The notes under the pieces: model-generated | Told to the model about the DNA's origin: nothing | Databases searched by the model: none | The model's input: the letters and a program-made list of their open reading frames with translations, nothing else | In this document: piece after piece, positions 59,805 through 64,000 of the stretch | Position numbering within the stretch: position 1 is the stretch's first letter | Layout of the letters: the number at the start of each line of letters is the position of its first letter | From: Ancylobacter oerskovii | GTDB taxonomy: Bacteria > Pseudomonadota > Alphaproteobacteria > Rhizobiales > Xanthobacteraceae | DNA length: 64,000 nucleotides | Assembly (NCBI RefSeq): GCF_018390555.1 | Contig: NZ_JAHBGB010000037.1 | Coordinates: forward strand, 248,001-312,000 | Reading direction: 5' to 3' | Program-made: the position numbers and the translations under genes

Positions 59805-60008
59805 ATGGCAAAGGACATCGACGACACCGGCCTGAAGGAAGGGCAGGCCGTCACCGAAGAGCGCCAGGTGGTGGAGAGCGGAAACGTCGTGGTTCAGGCC
59901 GACCCGATGGAGCGGCAGGCGACCGAGGTGCGGCCGATGCGCTATGTGCTCGGCATCGGCCTGCTGCTCGTCGTCATCGGCATGGCCGTGACCTATATGA
60001 GCGTCTAG
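59805..60008 (+). CDS. 67-residue C-terminally anchored membrane protein, unknown
   Basis: A 67-residue protein with a polar, acidic N-terminal half (MAKDIDDTGLKEGQAVTEER) and one C-terminal membrane helix (YVLGIGLLLVVIGMAVTYM). A strong AGGAGGG ribosome site precedes the ATG. It overlaps the convergent panC 3' end by four bases. No family recognised. Confidence 0.7.
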   Translation: MAKDIDDTGLKEGQAVTEERQVVESGNVVVQADPMERQATEVRPMRYVLGIGLLLVVIGMAVTYMSV

Positions 60009-60853
60009 CCGACGGGAATGTTGTCGATCAGGCGCGTGGCGCCGAGCCGCGCCGCGACCAGAAGACGGATGGGGCCGTCGTGCCGACCTGAGACCGGCGC
60101 CAGCGTCGCCGCGTGGCGGGCGTCGAGGTAATCCAGCACAAAGCCCGCCGCCCGAACCTTCTCGCGGGCGATCTCGACCGCCTCGGCGACGGGCGTGCCC
60201 GACCGTATCGCCTGCGCCGCATCCGTCAGTGCCCGGAACAGCATCGGCGCGGTGCGCCGCTCCTCGGCCGCCAGATAGACATTGCGGGAGGAGAGGGCGA
60301 GGCCGTCGGGCTCGCGCACCGTAGCGACGCCGATCACCTCCACCGGGAGATCGAGATCGCGCGCCATGCGGGTGACAACGGCGAGCTGCTGGTAGTCCTT
60401 TTCGCCGAACAGGGCCACGTCCGGGGCCACCTGGCTAAACAGCTTGGCGACCACGGTCGCCACGCCGGCGAAATGGGTGGGACGGAAATCGGTCTCCAGC
60501 CCCAGCGCGGGGCCGGCGAGCGAGATCGTGGTGGCGAAGCCGTCCGGGTACATCTCCGTTACGTCCGGCACGAAGGCGACGGCGACGCCGGCGGCGGCGG
60601 CCTTCTGCCGGTCCGCATCGAGGGTGCGCGGATAGCGGGCGAGATCCTCGGTGGGGGCGAACTGGGTCGGGTTGACGAAGATCGACACCACGATCCGCTC
60701 GGCATGCCGGCGCGCAGCTTCCATCAGCGCGACATGCCCGGCATGCAGCGCGCCCATGGTCGGCACGAGCGCGACGTGCTCGCCGGCGGCGCGCCAGCCC
60801 CGGACACGCGCGCGCAGATCGGCGACGGTATGGATGGTTTCGATATCGGTCAC
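60005..60853 (-). CDS. panC: Pantothenate synthetase (pantoate-beta-alanine ligase)
   Basis: Joins pantoate and beta-alanine with ATP, the last step of vitamin B5 synthesis. The 282-residue protein has the nucleotidyltransferase motif VPTMGALHAGHVALM, VSIFVNPTQFAPTEDLARYPRTLDAD, VALFGEKDYQQLAVV, and the KMSKS-equivalent GLALSSRNVYL. The start MTDIETIHTVADLRA is normal. No panB or panD is nearby. Confidence 0.96.
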   Translation of the reverse strand: MTDIETIHTVADLRARVRGWRAAGEHVALVPTMGALHAGHVALMEAARRHAERIVVSIFVNPTQFAPTEDLARYPRTLDADRQKAAAAGVAVAFVPDVTEMYPDGFATTISLAGPALGLETDFRPTHFAGVATVVAKLFSQVAPDVALFGEKDYQQLAVVTRMARDLDLPVEVIGVATVREPDGLALSSRNVYLAAEERRTAPMLFRALTDAAQAIRSGTPVAEAVEIAREKVRAAGFVLDYLDARHAATLAPVSGRHDGPIRLLVAARLGATRLIDNIPVG

Positions 60854-60994
60854 GGCGGCCCGTCCTGAAGAATGCGGGCGGGGAACCTAGCAGCGGCACC
60901 CGGGCGGTCAACTGCTCGTCAGGGGCGGCTTGCCCGCACGGCGCCGGCACTCCACCTAACCCGATGGCCGGCATAGTATCGGCGCCGAATCGCG

Positions 60995-61762
60995 ATGGGA
61001 CCCATGGCAGCCGACCGATCTTCGAGTTCGAAACCGCCGGCCGCCGGGCCGAAGCCATCCTCGCCGGCGACAACGGCGCCCGCGGAGATCGCGGCCTTCC
61101 TCGCGGAGGTGACGGCCCGCGCACCGGTGCCGGCCGACGGGCGGGGAAGGCTGATCTTCGCGCTCGACGCGACGATGAGCCGCCAGCCGACCTGGGACCT
61201 CGCCTGCACCCTGCAGGCCGGCATGTTCGAGGAGGTCGCCGCCATTGGCGGGCTCGACATGCAGCTGGTCTATTACCGCGGCATCGGGGAATGCCGGGCC
61301 TCCGGCTGGGTCGGCGACGGCCGCCGCCTCGGCGAGCTGATGGCGAAGATCGATTGCCGCGGCGGACGCACGCAGATCGGTCGCGTGCTCGCCCATGCCG
61401 GCAAGGAGGCCGGACGCGCGCGGGTCGGTGCCCTGGTCTTCGTCGGCGACGCCATGGAGGAGACGCTCGACGCTCTCTGCGCCGAGGCGGGGCCCCTCGC
61501 CCTGCGCGGCGTGCCGGTCTTCCTGTTCCAGGAGGGGCGGGATCCCGTCGCCGAGCGCGGCTTCCGGGAGATCGCACGGCTCACCGGCGGCGCGTGGTGC
61601 CGCTTCGATGCCGGCGCGGCCGAGCAACTCGCAATGCTGCTGCGGGCGGCGGCGCGCTATGCCGCCGGCGGGCGGCAGGCGCTGACGGCCCTGGCGGACT
61701 CGTCGCCGGGAGCCCGGCAACTTCTGGCGGCGATGACCGGGGCGCAATCGGGGACGCGATGA
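60995..61762 (+). CDS. VWA-domain protein
   Basis: A 255-residue cytoplasmic protein. A proline/serine-rich N-terminus is followed by a von Willebrand factor A fold with a MIDAS-type DATMS (GRLIFALDATMSRQPTWDLACTLQAGMF) and VGALVFVGDAMEETLDALCAEAGPLALRGVPVFLFQEG. MIDAS domains bind Mg2+ and partner proteins. Translation may begin at the second ATG (61004). Its stop overlaps the J-domain gene start (ATGA), so the two are probably partners. Confidence 0.85.
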   Translation: MGPMAADRSSSSKPPAAGPKPSSPATTAPAEIAAFLAEVTARAPVPADGRGRLIFALDATMSRQPTWDLACTLQAGMFEEVAAIGGLDMQLVYYRGIGECRASGWVGDGRRLGELMAKIDCRGGRTQIGRVLAHAGKEAGRARVGALVFVGDAMEETLDALCAEAGPLALRGVPVFLFQEGRDPVAERGFREIARLTGGAWCRFDAGAAEQLAMLLRAAARYAAGGRQALTALADSSPGARQLLAAMTGAQSGTR

Positions 61763-62460
61763 TCAATCTTCTGGCCGGCGCGGCGATCGTCGCGCTGCTC
61801 TATTACGGGCTGAAATTCTTCGCGCGCACCGATCCGAAGCGCCTCGCCCGCCTGGCGCGCAGCGTCGGCGGATGGGTGGCGGTGGCGCTGGCCGCCTTCC
61901 TGGGCGCACGCGGCCATATCGAAACGGCCCTGCCGCTCGGCATCTTCGGGCTGTCGCTGCTCGGCTGGAACCTTGGTACCGGCGGCGCGCCATGGTCGCG
62001 CCTGCGCCGCAGCGCCGGCCGCAGCTCGACGGTGCGCACGGCCAGTCTCGAAATGATGCTGGATCACGACAGCGGGCGGCTTGCCGGGCGCGTCCTCGTC
62101 GGGCCGTTCGCCGGCCAGGAGCTGGATACCCTGCCGATCGATGCGGTGGCCCGGCTGGCCCTCACGCTGGATGCCGAGAGCCGGCCGCTACTCGAAGCTT
62201 ATCTGGACCGCCGGTCGCCCGGCTGGCGTGAACACCCGGAGCGCGAAGCGGGCAGGGGGCGCGCTGTGCCGCCGCAGGGCGGCGCGATGACGGAACAGCA
62301 AGCCTACGAAGTGCTGGGGCTTCAGCCGGGGGCGGGGGCGGACGAGATCCGAAAGGCTCACCGCACCCTTATGAAGAAACTCCATCCCGACCAGGGCGGG
62401 TCGAACTATCTCGCCGCCCGGGTGAACGAAGCCAAGGACATCCTGCTCCGCAGCCATTGA
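61759..62460 (+). CDS. Membrane-anchored J-domain protein
   Basis: A 233-residue protein with one or two N-terminal membrane helices (MINLLAGAAIVALLYYGLKFF; VGGWVAVALAAFLGARG ... GIFGLSLLGW), a middle region (RTASLEMMLDHDSGRLAGRVLVGPFAG), and a C-terminal J domain (QAYEVLGLQPGAGADEIRKAHRTLMKKLHPDQGGSNYLAARVNEAKDILL) with intact HPD. The layout resembles TIM14/DjlA-type co-chaperones that recruit DnaK to the membrane. Confidence 0.9.
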   Translation: MINLLAGAAIVALLYYGLKFFARTDPKRLARLARSVGGWVAVALAAFLGARGHIETALPLGIFGLSLLGWNLGTGGAPWSRLRRSAGRSSTVRTASLEMMLDHDSGRLAGRVLVGPFAGQELDTLPIDAVARLALTLDAESRPLLEAYLDRRSPGWREHPEREAGRGRAVPPQGGAMTEQQAYEVLGLQPGAGADEIRKAHRTLMKKLHPDQGGSNYLAARVNEAKDILLRSH

Positions 62461-62474
62461 TCCCCCCGTTCCGC

Positions 62475-64000
62475 TCAGTTGCGGAAGACCATGCAGCCGA
62501 ACTGCCCCTTGAGCGCCTTGCAGGCCTTCTGCGCCGCCGCCTGCTCGTCGAAGCCGGCGAAGCGGGCCCGCACGATGGTCGACGAACCCTTGGTCGCCGA
62601 CTCGGTATAGGGATCGACCTTGGCGAGCGCCGAGCCGGCCTTGGCCTTGGCCTTGGCGAGCTGGGCGCGGGCATCCGCCTCGCTGCCGAAGGCGCCGATC
62701 TGGATCGCCCAGCCCGAACGGGGCGCCGCGGTGGCGCGGGAGGTGGTCTCGGCGATCTGGCGCGGAATTTCAGCCGGATCGGCACTGGCGAGACGCACAG
62801 GCTTGGCGGCGGGAGCCGGCTTGGGCCCCTGAGCGATCGCCGCCGGCAGGGCCTGGCCGGTCGAGCTGGCCTGCGTGAAGGACAGCGTGCCGAGAATGCC
62901 GGGCTGGTTCGCGAAGCCGGCGACGGGGGCCGAAGGTTTCGCCACGGCCACGGTCTTCACCGAGGTCGGCACGATCGGCGCGGCCGATCCGACCGGCGGA
63001 GCCACCGGCGGCAGCGGTGCGGTGCGGGCAGGGGCGAGCTCCGGCCTGGCCGGCGCGACCATGGCGATGCGCTGGGGCGGAACGGCACCGGTGGTGACCG
63101 GATCGGCCTGGCTGGCTTCCTCGGCGGTTTCCTCGTCGACCTCGTCGGCTGCCGGGGCATCGACGACCGACGCCATGGCGAGGTTCGGACGGCCGGCGGG
63201 GACCGGCACCACCGCGGGCGCCGGCGCGGCCATCGGGGTCGGCACCGGAGCCGACGCCTGCGCGACCGCGACTTCCTCGACATTGCCGCTGCCGCTGGGA
63301 GGCGACGACATGCGGGCCACCATCTGCCGGCCGGCATAGGCGCGATCAAAGCTGGCGGTGACCAGCTGCGCCATGCGGGTGTCGCGCGAGGCGGCGCTGC
63401 CGCCGCCGAGCACCACGCCGATGACGTAGCGGCCATCGCGCTTGACGCTGGTGAGCAGGTTGAAGCCGGAGGCGTTGGTGTAGCCGGTCTTGATGCCGTC
63501 CACGCCCTCGAGCCGCCCGAACATGCGGTTGTGGTTGCGGATCGCCACGCCCTTGTAGTTGAACGAGCGGATCGAGAAATACTCGTAATAGCGCGGGAAG
63601 CGCTCCTGGATCGCCCGGCCCAGCACGGCGAGATCACGCGCCGTGGTGACCTGCTGCGGGTCGGGCAGGCCGTTCGGATTCTTGAAGGTGGTGCGGGACA
63701 TACCGAGCTGGCGGGCGCGGCGGGTCATCAGCGCGGCGAAGGTATCGGCATCGCCGGCGACCGCCTCGGCGATCACCACGGCGGCATCGTTGGCCGAACG
63801 GGTGATCAGGCCCTGGAGCGCGTCCTCGACGGAAATGGTGGAGCCCGCCTTCAGGCCGAGCTTGGTGGGCGACTGGCGGGAGGCAAGGGACGAGACGGGA
63901 AGCTGGGAATCGAGGCGAAGCCGGCCGGCCTGCAGCTGCTCGAACAGCAGATAGAGCGTCATGACCTTGGTCAGCGAGGCCGGGTGACGCAGCGAGTCGG
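62475..64000 (-). CDS. D-alanyl-D-alanine carboxypeptidase with C-terminal SPOR domain, N-terminus cut by window edge
   Basis: A penicillin-binding DD-carboxypeptidase that trims peptidoglycan side chains. The frame runs off the right edge; the visible part begins DSLRHPASLTKVMTLY with the catalytic SxxK (SLTK). The second motif is SAN (TRSANDAAVVIAEAV) and the third KTG (GIKTGYTNASGFNL). A long Pro/Ala/Val-rich linker (about 180 residues) leads to a SPOR domain (GWAIQIGAFGSEADARAQLAKAKAKAG ... CKALKGQFGCMVFRN), which binds denuded glycan at septa. The signal peptide is expected beyond the edge. Confidence 0.93.
   Translation of the reverse strand, partial: DSLRHPASLTKVMTLYLLFEQLQAGRLRLDSQLPVSSLASRQSPTKLGLKAGSTISVEDALQGLITRSANDAAVVIAEAVAGDADTFAALMTRRARQLGMSRTTFKNPNGLPDPQQVTTARDLAVLGRAIQERFPRYYEYFSIRSFNYKGVAIRNHNRMFGRLEGVDGIKTGYTNASGFNLLTSVKRDGRYVIGVVLGGGSAASRDTRMAQLVTASFDRAYAGRQMVARMSSPPSGSGNVEEVAVAQASAPVPTPMAAPAPAVVPVPAGRPNLAMASVVDAPAADEVDEETAEEASQADPVTTGAVPPQRIAMVAPARPELAPARTAPLPPVAPPVGSAAPIVPTSVKTVAVAKPSAPVAGFANQPGILGTLSFTQASSTGQALPAAIAQGPKPAPAAKPVRLASADPAEIPRQIAETTSRATAAPRSGWAIQIGAFGSEADARAQLAKAKAKAGSALAKVDPYTESATKGSSTIVRARFAGFDEQAAAQKACKALKGQFGCMVFRN

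Overview
This GC-rich window (roughly two thirds G+C) reads as chromosome of an aerobic alphaproteobacterium, most likely Hyphomicrobiales (Xanthobacteraceae/Ancylobacter-like). The reasons are the PQQ genes beside a fused SoxYZ-like carrier, the imuA-imuB-dnaE2 cassette under a GTTC-N7-GTTC SOS box, TRAP and ABC uptake operons for sugar acids, and the families DUF1489, DUF599 and DUF924. The genus is inferred only. I see no transposase, integrase, phage gene, CRISPR array or rRNA.

Layout. 1-4.4 kb: the end of a PQQ operon (pqqC partial, pqqD, pqqE), two secreted proteins of unknown function, and a convergent fused SoxYZ-like carrier. 4.6-6.6 kb: an MFS exporter and an aldo/keto reductase. 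6.8-15.4 kb: one long minus-strand sugar-acid operon, read from its promoter as FadR-type GntR regulator, orphan TRAP binding protein, enolase-superfamily dehydratase, 5-ketogluconate reductase, TRAP transporter P-Q-M, L-idonate 5-dehydrogenase and gluconokinase. A 24-bp perfect palindrome overlaps its promoter. 15.6-18.4 kb: a flavin-dependent monooxygenase-like protein and a B12-binding radical SAM enzyme. 18.4-25.3 kb: a LacI regulator divergent from a five-gene sugar operon (TIM-barrel isomerase, Gfo/Idh/MocA oxidoreductase, ABC transporter), with two LacI operators between them. 25.3-28.3 kb: LrgB/LrgA, a divergent LysR regulator and a lytic transglycosylase. 28.4-31.9 kb: a five-gene ECF42-type sigma operon with a YCII protein, a MoaD/ThiS-like protein, a BNR propeller and a VOC protein. 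32-41.3 kb: an altronate-type locus (uxaB, amino-acid-type ABC transporter, zinc dehydrogenase, uxaA) divergent from an unusual two-HTH GntR regulator and a KDG-type sugar kinase. 41.3-47.5 kb: the SOS mutagenesis cassette. 47.6-64 kb: mostly housekeeping genes (DUF924, Kef antiporter, tRNA-Leu(GAG), lipB, acyP, mgtE, a GGDEF/EAL protein, YdcF, DUF3253, DUF599, GST, DUF1489, panC, a VWA plus J-domain pair, and the 3' part of a D-Ala-D-Ala carboxypeptidase with a SPOR domain).

How it fits together. Three separate sugar/sugar-acid catabolic operons, each with its own importer and regulator, feed the Entner-Doudoroff route. L-idonate passes through 5-ketogluconate and gluconate to 6-phosphogluconate. 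An L-galactonate/tagaturonate/altronate route leads to KDG and KDPG. The LacI operon handles an unidentified sugar. All four solute-binding protein genes are followed by a strong GC hairpin, the usual device for raising binding protein above the other transporter subunits. Nothing here is clearly a wholly new defence-type system. The best candidates for new biology are the ECF42/MoaD-like/BNR cassette, the idonate operon with an extra binding protein and dehydratase, the LacI sugar operon, the two-HTH GntR regulator and the insertion inside DnaE2.
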